A stretch of 64,000 nucleotides of DNA from Blautia sp. MSJ-9 (GTDB lineage Bacteria > Bacillota > Clostridia > Lachnospirales > Lachnospiraceae), in the NCBI RefSeq assembly GCF_018919065.1, contig NZ_JAHLQG010000020.1, positions 1 to 64,000 of the forward strand. Reading direction: 5' to 3'. Positions 16,829-25,595 of this stretch are shown here, in pieces. A program made the translations under genes and the position numbers. Numbering within the stretch: the stretch's first letter is position 1; each line of letters starts with the position of its first letter. Below the pieces are notes generated by a model. The model worked only from the letters and a program-made list of their open reading frames with translations, had not been told where the DNA came from and did no database searches.

Positions 16829-18733
16829 ATGAAGAAAAACTGGAAATATTCATTATTACTCATAACAGTTGTAGTTGCGGTGGCTATGGGTGTATTCTTT
16901 CTGTTCTATCGCTTTGATAATAAATATACGGCGAAGGGTGATCAGGCGATTCAGGGAATTCTGTATGTACCTGATGATGATTCCGTACATTATCTTGCCA
17001 GGGAATGGGAATATTATCCGGATGTATTGCTGACGCCGCAGGAATTGCGGGAGCATAAGGACGAATACTATAGTCGTTATGTTTCTATTGGTGAGTATGG
17101 CGGAATGGATATGGGTGATAAAGACAAATCTCCTTTTGGGAGTGGTACATATCGGATGACACTGGTGTTTCCTGAGCAGGAAAAAAGATATGCCATTGGC
17201 CTGGTAGAGATTTTTTCTGCCTACAAGTTGTATGTTAATGGAAATCTGATCGGACAGGTGGGAAATCCAGATCCTGAGAATTATCAGGAACAGATCCAAA
17301 ACAGGGTATTTACCTTTGAAGGAAAAGGCGCAGTGGAAATTATGATCGCGGTGACAGATATGCATTCAGTGTCATCAGGAATTCAGTATGTGCCAGTTCT
17401 GGCTTCTCCATTTAAAGTAAATATCATCCGTGGACTGTCAATCGTGATTGATGCAGTTTATATAGCGCTTACATTTTTTATCCTGATTTTTTCCGTATAT
17501 ATGTTTGTACGTACCAGAAAACCGGAGATTGGATTTTTTGCCCTGCTCTGTGTCTGTGTGCTGGGATATAGTTTTTATCCCATCCTGCATACATTTGTGG
17601 CAGTAAAAGTACAGCCGAGTTATGGATTGGAAGCATTATTTTATTATCTGATGTTTGCCTGCGTTGTGCTGGTGCAGCAGAAGGTTCTGGGAGATGAGAG
17701 GAGGATCCCGGAGATTTTGGCATCTGCAATTGCTGCGGCAGGAATACTGATTTTTGTGGCAGAGCTGTTGTGCAGCAGAGCACAGTCTGCGGGCGGGCTA
17801 TATCTGATCTCACACTTTACAGAGATTTTGAAGTGGGCAGTAGCCGGTTATCTGCTTTTCAGAAGTGTGAAAGAGATAAAACAGAAGCACAGCGATGTCC
17901 TTTTGGTGGGAATTGTTGTTTATGGGATATCTCTGGCGGCGGACAGAATATGGAAATTATATGAGCCGATCATTGGAGGGTGGTTTACAGAATTTGGTGC
18001 TGCAGTGCTTGTATTCAGTGTAGGACTGACTTTGTGGATGGAGCTTGCCAATGCTTACAGATTTCAGCTTGCCTATGGAGAATACAGCCGTCAGATGGAG
18101 CAGAAACTTCAGATGCAGAAACAGCACTATGAGGAACTGACCGAAAAAATGGATGAGATCAGCAGGATGCGCCATGATATGAGACACCATCTGCGTGCGC
18201 TCATGTCTTATGCACAGCAGGGAAAATATGAAGAATTGATGGATTATCTGCAGGAGTATGCTTCTGTTATGATGGAAGAAGAGAAAGTGGTCTGCTACTG
18301 CAGAAATATGGCAGTAGATGCAGTGATTCATTTCTATGCAGGAGAACTGAGACAACGGGGGATTTCGTTTGAATATGATATGATGCTGCCGCAGAATATC
18401 GGCATTTCAGATACAGATTTGTGCAAGATTTATGGAAATCTCTTGGAGAATGCAGTAGATGCGGTAAAAGAGCAGCCGCCGGAAAGTCATCCGTATGTAA
18501 AAGTGCTTACAAAGATTAAGAATAAAAAACTGCTGATAGAGATCTCGAATCCTTATTCTAATGAAATCCAGCGAAAAGACAACGGATTTTATTCAACGAA
18601 ACATGATGGTTTTGGAATCGGAACGGCATCTGTGACAGAGGTGGTACAAAGAATTGGAGGTTATGTGGCCTTCAGCACAGAAGAGAGTATCTTTAAAGTG
18701 AATATCTTTCTGCCTGTAAAAACAGTGCAGTAA
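16829..18733 (+). CDS. Sensor histidine kinase, extracellular sensor domain plus multi-helix membrane part, GHKL C-terminus
   Basis: 634 residues. After one N-terminal helix there is an extracellular domain (about 30-200) with a jelly-roll-like YRMTLVFP ... YKLYVNGNLIGQVGNP pattern, resembling 7TMR-DISM sensors. Six or seven helices follow (about 205-415). A coiled linker leads to the phosphoacceptor motif RMRHDMRHHLRAL near 445-457, then the ATP-binding N-box NLLENAVDAVKE near 537. The HDMRHH box is typical of HPK10-type kinases that pair with LytTR regulators. AAGGAGG 8 bases before ATG 16829 fixes the start over the in-frame GTG at 16820. The partner is the convergent LytTR gene. The ligand is unknown; a sugar-like one is possible from the jelly-roll fold (inference). 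Confidence 0.85.
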   Translation: MKKNWKYSLLLITVVVAVAMGVFFLFYRFDNKYTAKGDQAIQGILYVPDDDSVHYLAREWEYYPDVLLTPQELREHKDEYYSRYVSIGEYGGMDMGDKDKSPFGSGTYRMTLVFPEQEKRYAIGLVEIFSAYKLYVNGNLIGQVGNPDPENYQEQIQNRVFTFEGKGAVEIMIAVTDMHSVSSGIQYVPVLASPFKVNIIRGLSIVIDAVYIALTFFILIFSVYMFVRTRKPEIGFFALLCVCVLGYSFYPILHTFVAVKVQPSYGLEALFYYLMFACVVLVQQKVLGDERRIPEILASAIAAAGILIFVAELLCSRAQSAGGLYLISHFTEILKWAVAGYLLFRSVKEIKQKHSDVLLVGIVVYGISLAADRIWKLYEPIIGGWFTEFGAAVLVFSVGLTLWMELANAYRFQLAYGEYSRQMEQKLQMQKQHYEELTEKMDEISRMRHDMRHHLRALMSYAQQGKYEELMDYLQEYASVMMEEEKVVCYCRNMAVDAVIHFYAGELRQRGISFEYDMMLPQNIGISDTDLCKIYGNLLENAVDAVKEQPPESHPYVKVLTKIKNKKLLIEISNPYSNEIQRKDNGFYSTKHDGFGIGTASVTEVVQRIGGYVAFSTEESIFKVNIFLPVKTVQ

Positions 18734-18777
18734 ACAAAAAAGTTACTGACCAAGCCGGCAGTAACTTTTTTGTTTAC
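18730..18777. terminator. Perfect bidirectional terminator between kinase and regulator genes (GTTACTG family)
   Basis: Positions 18730-18748 (ending GTTACTG) and 18759-18777 (starting CAGTAAC) are perfect 19-base inverted repeats with a 10-base loop. A-run on the left and T-run on the right make it work in both directions, and the stop codons of both convergent genes fall in the arms. The core is the same GTTACTG/CAGTAAC motif as the dispersed repeats. Confidence 0.85.
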
Positions 18778-19496
18778 TTATCAGAGTCTGATGAGAATAA
18801 GTATTCCAGATATGCTTTTTTTATTGCATTGGAACCACGCTTGCGTACAGTGACAAGTTCCTGATTGTCCATAACAAATCCCTCGTCAGTGGCTTCTTCT
18901 ATATGATCCATATTTACGATGCATCCTCTGTAGCAGGAAAGAAAGCATTTCATTCCCACCAGAAGTTCTTCGAATTTCTGGAATGTAATGTAGGAGCGGA
19001 TAATGCCTGCGTCTGTAGTATGTACCTGGACCGCGTTGCGGTAAGTATCTACATAGAGAATACTTTTGACCGGGATCTTTACAGGGGTACGGTCGGAGAT
19101 CAGCTCGATGTATCTGGAGTTCTGCGACTGTCGGATCTGGATAGTAGAAAGAATCTTGCGGAGCTTTTCCGGATCAAAGGGCTTCAGCAGATAGTAGGAT
19201 GCCTGTACGTCGTAACTTTCGACTGCATAAGAATCGCTGCTTGTAATGAAGATCAGAGCTGCCGGATCCTCAGCGTTGCGAAGCTTTTTGGCAGCATCCA
19301 TGCCGGTCATGTTACCCATATAAATATCCATGATGATCAGGTCATAAAATTCAGGGGAATACTTCTGAAAAAAAGCTTCCGCACTGGAAAAAAGGCAGAT
19401 CTCTGCGGATATATTCTGTGATTCATAATAAGAAGAAATAACAGACTTTACCTGGTTCAGATCTTCCGCAGAATCGTCAAGGATTGCAATATTCAA
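18774..19496 (-). CDS. LytTR-type response regulator
   Basis: 240 residues. The N-terminal receiver domain (about 1-118) has the acidic pair at the start (ILDDSAED), the phosphoacceptor Asp in LIIMDIYMGN near residue 56, and the conserved Lys in YLLKPFDPEKL near 106. A C-terminal LytTR DNA-binding domain (about 135-235) has the typical ILYVDTYRNAVQVHT and FLSCYRGCIVNMDHIEEA. Such regulators bind direct repeats near target promoters. It converges with the histidine kinase gene; the two share one terminator. Likely targets are the surface and secreted proteins nearby (inference). Confidence 0.9.
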   Translation of the reverse strand: MNIAILDDSAEDLNQVKSVISSYYESQNISAEICLFSSAEAFFQKYSPEFYDLIIMDIYMGNMTGMDAAKKLRNAEDPAALIFITSSDSYAVESYDVQASYYLLKPFDPEKLRKILSTIQIRQSQNSRYIELISDRTPVKIPVKSILYVDTYRNAVQVHTTDAGIIRSYITFQKFEELLVGMKCFLSCYRGCIVNMDHIEEATDEGFVMDNQELVTVRKRGSNAIKKAYLEYLFSSDSDK

Positions 19497-19801
19497 AAGG
19501 AGTACCTCCTAAGTTTAACTTAAACATGAGTTTTATTTTAGCTTATTTGCGGGCGTTATTCAAGTCTATTTTCGTTCTTGCGCATATGCTGGGACAGAAG
19601 TTGTTTTGAAATTTAAGGAGTTATTGTCTTGAATTTTCTGCCCCAAGGAGCAGCCTGCCAGACAGTGAGTGAACAGGAACCGTCATATTTCACGGAAAAT
19701 GTCATTTAATCCCATGTGTATTGCAAATAATGTCGGAATTCCTTATAGTAATATCATAGAAATTCAAAGAAAAACATTTCAGGAAAGGGATGGTAAACAG
19801 T
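19497..19801. other. Intergenic region between divergent regulator and acidic secreted protein genes
   Basis: 305 bases without a gene. It holds the divergent promoters. On the plus strand TTGCAA at 19721-19726, a 17-base spacer and TATAGT at 19744-19749 form a plausible promoter for the acidic secreted protein gene. LytTR-site direct repeats could not be defined by eye. Confidence 0.5.
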
Positions 19802-20635
19802 ATGAAAAATTGGAAAAAATTAATGGCAGGTTTTTGTGCAGCAGCAATGGTTACTTCTATGGTGGCTCCGGTATGGGCAGCAGATGAGGAAGCAGCAGAT
19901 GAGGAAGCAGCAGAAGAGGATACTGCTGACGATGGTGATGTAGCAGATGTATCAGAAGCAATGACCGGTATCTGGCAGGACAGTGCAGGAGATATCTACG
20001 GATTCTACAAAGACAATTCTTTCTTTGGACAGTGGGTTGAAGAAGAAACAGATGTTTTAGGTGTATACAGTCTTGCTTCAGACGGTGAGTATACAGCTCT
20101 GGCAATGCAGTTTGCAAATGATGACGGTACACTTGATGATGAGAATATGGAAACTTATCTGGTACAGATAAATGAAGAAGAGAATGTACTGGAACTTTAT
20201 GATCCGGACAGCCTGGAGCTGACAGCAACTCTGGAACCATATGAGGCAACCGGTGATGAAGCAGATTATAATCAGACTTATCAGGACATGGGGGATCTTC
20301 TGACAGAGTGCTATTCCGGACAGACAGAAGCTGGGGAAACATTTATCTATGCAGCAAATGATGATGGAACTTTCTGTTCAGTACTTGTAATTAACGACCA
20401 GGATGAGTTCGTAAGCTTTATTGGTGAAGGTACTTTTGATGAAGAGAACAATACAGTGACAATTGATGATGAAGTATCTGAGATGTCTCTTACATTTGGT
20501 GTAACATTAAATGATGATAACACTCTGACACTGGATATGGGTGATCTTGGAAGCGCAACAGTAGAAGAAGCTTTTATCGCAGTTGCAGTTCAGGGACTGA
20601 AATATGCAGTTGAGAATGGAACAGAGATGAACTAA
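19802..20635 (+). CDS. Acidic secreted protein
   Basis: 277 residues from the chosen ATG. The signal peptide (MKNWKKLMAGFCAAAMVTSM, cleavage near AWAA around residue 25) is followed by an Asp/Glu-rich stretch of direct repeats ADEEAADEEAAEED, then about 230 residues of predicted beta-strand with patterns GIWQDSAGDIYGFYKDN and YAANDDGTFCSVLVIND that look like two related modules. The whole protein is very acidic. An in-frame ATG 12 bases upstream (19790) is the alternative start. I do not recognise the family. It sits downstream of the two-component genes, divergent from the regulator, so it is a candidate target. Confidence 0.7.
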   Translation: MKNWKKLMAGFCAAAMVTSMVAPVWAADEEAADEEAAEEDTADDGDVADVSEAMTGIWQDSAGDIYGFYKDNSFFGQWVEEETDVLGVYSLASDGEYTALAMQFANDDGTLDDENMETYLVQINEEENVLELYDPDSLELTATLEPYEATGDEADYNQTYQDMGDLLTECYSGQTEAGETFIYAANDDGTFCSVLVINDQDEFVSFIGEGTFDEENNTVTIDDEVSEMSLTFGVTLNDDNTLTLDMGDLGSATVEEAFIAVAVQGLKYAVENGTEMN

Positions 20636-20681
20636 AGATTTCTTTCTCCTTTAGAAAAGAATAAGTGATTTGGGAAATGCT

Positions 20682-20718
20682 CCTCTCCGGGTTGTTCTGG
20701 AGGGGAGTGTTTTTTTGT
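20682..20718 (+). terminator. Terminator of the acidic secreted protein gene
   Basis: CTCCTCTCC at 20682-20690 pairs with GGAGGGGAG at 20701-20709, followed by GTGTTTTTTT. Confidence 0.85.
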
Positions 20719-20908
20719 GTGGCTGCAAAGGGACGCGAAGAAAAATCGTTTGTTTTGTGTATTATAATGCAATGAGCTTTTTTAATAGATAAAGGTTACT
20801 GGGGGTTTTAGAATGTCCGGGAAGATGGTATAATGAGATGCAAATTCGTTTTCATTCACAGGTGCAGGAACCGAAGGGAAACGAAAATTACGAGAGAGGT
20901 TTTTATTT

Positions 20909-22726
20909 ATGAATATTTTGAACATAGAGCATGTTTCCAAGGTATTTGGAGAGAAAGTGGTCTTGAACGATGTTTCTTATGGAATCCATCAGGGTGATAA
21001 GATTGGTATTATCGGGATCAATGGAACCGGGAAATCTACGATCCTTAAGATTATTGCGGGGTTGGAGGAGCCGGATGAGGGACAGATCATTACGCAGAAT
21101 GGTCTGCGTATCACATATCTGCCGCAGATGCCGGAATTTCCGCAGGGGTCTACGATCCTGGATTATGTGGCCGAGGGGAAATGGCAGAAGGACTGGAGCA
21201 CAGAGAGTGAAGCCAGAAATGTTCTGAATAAGCTGGGGATCACAGATCATGAGGAGAAGATCGATCATCTCTCCGGAGGTCAGAAGAAGAGAGTGGCGCT
21301 GGCGAGGACTCTGGTAAATCCGTGTGATGTGCTGCTTCTGGACGAGCCTACTAACCATCTGGACAATGAGATGGTGACTTGGCTTGAGGATTTTCTGAGA
21401 AGCTTTAAGGGCGTTGTGATCATGGTTACTCATGACAGATATTTCCTTGACAGAGTTACCAATAAGATCCTGGAGATTTCTCATGGGAATCTTTATGCGT
21501 ATGAGGCGAACTATTCTAAGTTCCTGGAGCTGAAAGCGGAGCGCGAGGAGATGGAACTTGCCAGTGAGAGAAAGAGACAGAGTGTTCTTCGTATGGAACT
21601 GGAATGGGCGAAGAGAGGATGCCGTGCGAGAAGTACCAAGCAGCGTGCCCGTCTGGAACGTCTGGAAGCGCTGAAGAATGGAAAAGCGCCTGTAAGGGAT
21701 GCGAATGTGGAGCTGGATTCTGTTGAGACCCGTATGGGAAAGAAAACGATCGAGCTTCATCATATCAGCAAGAGTTTCGGGGAGAAAATGATCCTGGATG
21801 ATTTCAATTATATTGTGCTGAGAAATCAGAGGCTGGGAATCATTGGTCCGAATGGATGTGGAAAATCAACTTTAATCAAGATTATTGATGGGATGATCCA
21901 GCCGGATGCGGGTGAGGTGGAGATCGGGGAGACGATCCGTATCGGTTATTTCGCACAGGAAGTGCCGGATATGGATACGAATCAGCGTGTAATCGACTAT
22001 ATCCGTGATGTGGCGGAGTATATTCCGACAAGAGATGGAAAGATTTCTGCAACCATGATGTTGGAGAGGTTTTTATTCGATTCTGCGATGCAGTATGCGC
22101 CGATCGCCAAGCTTTCCGGTGGTGAAAAAAGACGTCTGTATCTGCTGAAAGTTCTGATGGAAGCACCGAATGTGTTGCTTCTGGATGAGCCAAGCAATGA
22201 CTTGGATATTCCGACACTGACTATTCTGGAGGATTATCTGGACTCTTTCGCGGGGATTGTGATCGCGGTATCTCATGACCGGTATTTCCTGGATAATATT
22301 GTGGACAGGATTTTTGCATTTGAGGGGAACGGACATCTGACCCAGTATGAAGGCGGATATACAGACTATACAGAGGCTCTGGCAAGAAAAGGGGCTGCAG
22401 TATCTGAAACTCAGAGTGCAGATGCAGGTACGGAAAAGAAGAAGGCATCCCAGGCAGACTGGAAACAGAATCGCCCGCAGAAGCTGAAATTTACCTATAA
22501 AGAGCAGAGGGAATTTGAGACGATAGATGATGATATTGCTGCGCTGGAGGAACTGCTTGAGAAACTGGACAAGGATATGGAAGCAAATGCAACCAATTCC
22601 ATGAAACTTCGTGAGATTATGGAGCAGAAAGAGAAAGCTCAGGCAGATCTGGATGAGAAGATGGACAGATGGGTTTATCTGAATGATCTGGCAGAGAAGA
22701 TTGAAGCGCAGAAGAATGAGAAATAA
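20909..22726 (+). CDS. ABC-F family ATPase
   Basis: 605 residues with two ABC domains and no membrane helices. First domain: Walker A GINGTGKST near 36-44, signature LSGGQKKRVALA near 120, Walker B LLLLDEPTNHLD. Second: GPNGCGKST near 312, signature LSGGEKRRLYLL near 400, then LLLLDEPSNDLD. The inter-domain linker (about 205-265) is charged, with AKRGCRARSTKQRARLERLE. The C-terminus (about 520-605) is a coiled coil, as in Uup-type proteins. ABC-F proteins act on ribosomes, either in stalling relief or antibiotic protection. The Uup-like C-terminus favours housekeeping over resistance. Starts after AGAGAGG. Confidence 0.9.
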   Translation: MNILNIEHVSKVFGEKVVLNDVSYGIHQGDKIGIIGINGTGKSTILKIIAGLEEPDEGQIITQNGLRITYLPQMPEFPQGSTILDYVAEGKWQKDWSTESEARNVLNKLGITDHEEKIDHLSGGQKKRVALARTLVNPCDVLLLDEPTNHLDNEMVTWLEDFLRSFKGVVIMVTHDRYFLDRVTNKILEISHGNLYAYEANYSKFLELKAEREEMELASERKRQSVLRMELEWAKRGCRARSTKQRARLERLEALKNGKAPVRDANVELDSVETRMGKKTIELHHISKSFGEKMILDDFNYIVLRNQRLGIIGPNGCGKSTLIKIIDGMIQPDAGEVEIGETIRIGYFAQEVPDMDTNQRVIDYIRDVAEYIPTRDGKISATMMLERFLFDSAMQYAPIAKLSGGEKRRLYLLKVLMEAPNVLLLDEPSNDLDIPTLTILEDYLDSFAGIVIAVSHDRYFLDNIVDRIFAFEGNGHLTQYEGGYTDYTEALARKGAAVSETQSADAGTEKKKASQADWKQNRPQKLKFTYKEQREFETIDDDIAALEELLEKLDKDMEANATNSMKLREIMEQKEKAQADLDEKMDRWVYLNDLAEKIEAQKNEK

Positions 22727-22730
22727 GCAG

Positions 22731-22892
22731 ATGAGAAAAAGAAGCAGAATGAAAATGTGGATGGTATATTTCATGGTGCTTGTGATAGCAGCAGGATTTT
22801 CGGCCTGCAGGTCATCACAAAATGACGATAGTGTACCTCAGGTGGATGAAGCAGATGAAGATCTTACGCTGCCTGCTTATGAAGAAGAGTGA
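22731..22892 (+). CDS. Small lipoprotein
   Basis: 53 residues. Basic start, hydrophobic MVYFMVLVIAAG and a lipobox-like FSAC with the lipidated Cys at residue 26. The mature part is short, acidic and ends YEEE. It starts 4 bases after the ABC-F stop; an alternative start at 22716 overlaps that gene. The lipobox has Phe at -3, less usual than Leu. Function unknown. It may be a decayed or very small surface peptide. Confidence 0.5.
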   Translation: MRKRSRMKMWMVYFMVLVIAAGFSACRSSQNDDSVPQVDEADEDLTLPAYEEE

Positions 22893-22914
22893 TGATTATG
22901 GTTCACAGGTAATG

Positions 22915-22961
22915 TTCTGCGTATCGCAAAGTGTGTTGCCTGATACGAAGTGAACAGTGAC
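22915..22961. repeat. GTTACTG-family repeat, 47-nt long form
   Basis: 47 bases starting TTCTGCGTATCGC and ending AGTGAACAGTGAC. Same length and order as 30124-30170 and the left end of the 189-bp element, with more mismatches. It lies in the 277-base gap before plsX. Confidence 0.6.
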
Positions 22962-22981
22962 AATGAATTTCTCAGATACTA

Positions 22982-23011
22982 TTGACTTTACAGAGGATTC
23001 TTTAGTATCAT
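22982..23011 (+). promoter_or_regulatory. Probable promoter of plsX-acpP-rnc
   Basis: TTGACT at 22982-22987, an 18-base spacer and TATCAT at 23006-23011, about 160 bases upstream of plsX. The remaining leader shows no gene or recognised operator. Confidence 0.45.
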
Positions 23012-23169
23012 ACAGATTATGAGTGAAATGTAAATTGTATAAACGAAGATATTGCTCTTTATGGAAAATAAAATTTTATTGCTGCAGGCAGTTTGATATG
23101 AATTTTGATTTCATTGCTGAGAAGGCAGAAGTAACAGGCAGTATCGGCAAGATAACAGGAGATATAAAT

Positions 23170-24210
23170 ATGGCAGAACAGGTTAGAGTTGTGGTAGACG
23201 CAATGGGAGGGGACAATGCCCCGGTAGAACCTGTCAAAGCTGCAGTGGAAGCTGTAACAGAGAGACAGGACATAAAAGTAATACTTACAGGAAAACAGGA
23301 AGTAATTGAGAAAGAACTGGCGAAATACTCCGGATATCCAAAGGAACAGATTGAAGTTGTCAATGCATCCGAAGTGATCGAGACAGCAGAGCCTCCTGTT
23401 TTTGCAATCCGTAAGAAAAAAGACTCATCAATTGTGGTGGGCCTGAATATGGTTAAGAAACAGGAAGCAGATGCTTTTGTTTCCTCAGGAAGCACAGGCG
23501 CTGTTCTTGTAGGCGGGCAGGTACTGGTAGGCAGAAGCAAGGGAGTGGAGAGACCGCCGCTTGCACCGTTGATTCCTACTGTCGATGGAGTTGCTTTGCT
23601 GATCGACTGTGGTGCCAATGTAGACGCACGTCCGTCCCACCTGGTACAGTTTGCAAAGATGGGTTCCATCTACATGGAACACGTGGTAGGCATCAAGAAT
23701 CCGCGAGTTGCCATCGTAAATAACGGTGCAGAAGAGGAGAAAGGAAATGCACTTGTCAAAGAAACATTCCCGCTTCTCAAAGAATGCAAGGGTATCAACT
23801 TTATCGGCAGTATTGAAGCCAGAGATATTCCGGCAGGATATGCAGATGTAGTTGTATGCGAGGCATTTGTTGGAAATGTAATCCTTAAATTATATGAGGG
23901 AGTCGGTTCCGCTCTGGTCCACAAGATCAAAGAGGGAATGATGACCAGTCTCAGGAGCAAAGTGGGAGCACTTCTGGTGAAACCTGCATTAAAGGAAACA
24001 CTGAAATCCTTTGACGCAAGTGAGTACGGCGGAGCACCGCTTCTCGGACTGAAAGGCCTTGTGGTGAAGACTCACGGAAGTGCCAAAGCGGTCGAGATCA
24101 AGCATGGTATTTTCCAGTGCGTACAGTTCAAACAGGAGAAAATCAACGAGAAAATCGCAGAGCGTATCCTGGAGGACAAGGAAGATACATCGAAACCTAA
24201 AGCCGAGTAG
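23170..24210 (+). CDS. plsX: Phosphate acyltransferase PlsX
   Basis: 346 residues from MAEQVRVVVDAMGGDNAPVE, which is the typical PlsX opening and is preceded by AGGAG 8 bases upstream; the frame is open another 49 codons but those are not family-like. SSGSTGAVLVGG near 108-119 and ARPSHLVQFAKMG near 150-162 are further marks. PlsX makes acyl-phosphate from acyl-ACP, the first step of phospholipid synthesis via PlsY. It is followed by acpP, rnc, smc and ftsY, the usual clostridial order; it is separated from rpmF by accessory genes here. Confidence 0.93.
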   Translation: MAEQVRVVVDAMGGDNAPVEPVKAAVEAVTERQDIKVILTGKQEVIEKELAKYSGYPKEQIEVVNASEVIETAEPPVFAIRKKKDSSIVVGLNMVKKQEADAFVSSGSTGAVLVGGQVLVGRSKGVERPPLAPLIPTVDGVALLIDCGANVDARPSHLVQFAKMGSIYMEHVVGIKNPRVAIVNNGAEEEKGNALVKETFPLLKECKGINFIGSIEARDIPAGYADVVVCEAFVGNVILKLYEGVGSALVHKIKEGMMTSLRSKVGALLVKPALKETLKSFDASEYGGAPLLGLKGLVVKTHGSAKAVEIKHGIFQCVQFKQEKINEKIAERILEDKEDTSKPKAE

Positions 24211-24222
24211 AGGTAAATATGT

Positions 24223-24267
24223 GTTACTGCCTTTACGCTTTTTGCAGAATGAAAGGCGAACAGTAAT
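24223..24267. repeat. GTTACTG-family palindrome between plsX and acpP
   Basis: GTTACTGCCTTTACGC at the left faces GCGAACAGTAAT at the right, with CTTT/AAAG pairing inside. 13 bases after plsX. It may act as an attenuator or processing hairpin between the two genes. Confidence 0.6.
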
Positions 24268-24334
24268 CAAAAATTTGGCAGCAGAGTAAAAAGAAAAATA
24301 TAGCTCAGATAAACAGGAAGGAGGCCTTTGTATC

Positions 24335-24562
24335 ATGGAACTGGAGAAGATAAAAGCTATCATCGCAGAAGTTCTCAATATTGATGCAGATTCCATCACA
24401 GCAGACACTACATTTGTAGATGATCTGGGTGCGGATTCTCTTGATATCTTTCAGATCATCATGGGAATTGAAGAGGAATACGACATCGAACTGGAGAACG
24501 AATCTGTAGAACAGATCCAGACAGTAGGAGATGCTGTCGAAGCGATTCGCGCGATCAAATAA
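24335..24562 (+). CDS. acpP: Acyl carrier protein
   Basis: 75 residues with the phosphopantetheine attachment motif GADSLDIFQ, Ser near residue 37, in an acidic four-helix protein of standard length. AAGGAGG precedes the start. It carries growing acyl chains in fatty-acid synthesis and supplies acyl groups to PlsX encoded just upstream. Confidence 0.95.
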   Translation: MELEKIKAIIAEVLNIDADSITADTTFVDDLGADSLDIFQIIMGIEEEYDIELENESVEQIQTVGDAVEAIRAIK

Positions 24563-24577
24563 AATATGGAATAATAT

Positions 24578-24599
24578 GGGACTGTCAGCTGGCAGTCCC
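24578..24599 (+). terminator. Hairpin after acpP
   Basis: GGGACTG at 24578-24584 pairs with CAGTCCC at 24593-24599 with an 8-base loop. There is no immediate T-run, so it may be a partial terminator or processing site, giving higher acpP mRNA relative to rnc (inference). Confidence 0.5.
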
Positions 24600-24767
24600 C
24601 ACTGGTATATTGTTTTGTAAATACCTATACCGGTTATGCAGGATCTGGAGTGAGTATACTGGTGAAAATACAGATGAAACAGGTAGTATAGTGCGATCAG
24701 ATTTGCAGCCAAGGGAAGTGGAAAGTTATTTTTAGAACAATGTATTGGTATGGAGAGGAAAAAAAGA

Positions 24768-25451
24768 ATGAACAAAAAAACAGAAGAATTAGAAGAAATC
24801 ATAGGTTATCATTTTAAAAACAAACATTATCTGACACAGGCGCTGACACACAGTTCTTATGCCAATGAGAAGAAGCTTGGCAAACTGGGATGCAACGAGA
24901 GACTGGAGTTTCTGGGAGATGCAGTCCTTGAGCTGATCAGCAGCGATTATCTGTATGCAAGATTTACTCAGGTACCGGAAGGGGAACTGACTAAGAAGAG
25001 AGCCAGCCTTGTCTGTGAGCCAAGTCTTGCTTATTGTGCAAGAGAGTTTGGACTTCCACAGTTTCTGTTTCTTGGAAAGGGCGAAGACATGACAGGCGGA
25101 AGAAACAGAGATTCTATCGTATCTGATGCAACAGAAGCTTTATTGGGAGCTATCTATCTGGATGGTGGTTTTGCTAGTGCAAAGGAGTTTGTGCTGAATT
25201 TTATCCTGAATGATATTGAACACAAACAGCTCTTTTATGATAGCAAGACCATCCTGCAGGAAATCGTGCAGGAAAACGGAACACAGCCGGTGGAATACAT
25301 TCTGGTAAAAGAAGAAGGCCCGGATCATAACAAGAATTTTTCGGTAGAAGCAAGAGTAAACGGCAAAGTAATGGGACAGGGAAGCGGTCATACAAAGAAA
25401 GCAGCAGAGCAGGCTGCGGCTTACCAGGCAATCCGTGTACTGAAAAAATAA
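24768..25451 (+). CDS. rnc: Ribonuclease III
   Basis: 227 residues. The N-terminal nuclease domain (about 5-150) has the signature NERLEFLGDAVLEL with catalytic acidic residues, and SDATEALLGAIYLDGG. A double-stranded RNA-binding domain follows (about 153-227; GSGHTKKAAEQAAAYQAI). GGAGAGG 9 bases before ATG 24768 supports that start over ATG 24750. Cleaves dsRNA in rRNA processing and mRNA turnover. Adjacent smc follows after 144 bases that hold two copies of AAGGTGTTATTC (near 25490 and 25541). Confidence 0.94.
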   Translation: MNKKTEELEEIIGYHFKNKHYLTQALTHSSYANEKKLGKLGCNERLEFLGDAVLELISSDYLYARFTQVPEGELTKKRASLVCEPSLAYCAREFGLPQFLFLGKGEDMTGGRNRDSIVSDATEALLGAIYLDGGFASAKEFVLNFILNDIEHKQLFYDSKTILQEIVQENGTQPVEYILVKEEGPDHNKNFSVEARVNGKVMGQGSGHTKKAAEQAAAYQAIRVLKK

Positions 25452-25595
25452 CATGATTGTTCATTTAGGGTTCGATAATATGCTTTTGTAAGGTGTTATT
25501 CGAGAATATTAATTTTGTAATATATCTGATAATATCAATAAAGGTGTTATTCAGGATACTATTAATGGGCAGCAATAGTAACAAACAGGAGAATT

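Noticed and set aside
20909..22726. ABC-F protein considered as antibiotic resistance gene
   Set aside because: The Uup-type C-terminal coiled coil suggests a housekeeping ribosome factor, and no resistance context is seen.
23023..23169. Upstream extension of plsX
   Set aside because: Not family-like and no ribosome site; ATG 23170 has AGGAG and the PlsX opening.
25480..25560. Two AAGGTGTTATTC repeats before smc, considered as a CRISPR-like or regulatory array
   Set aside because: Only two copies, no regular spacers and no cas genes; minor direct repeat only.
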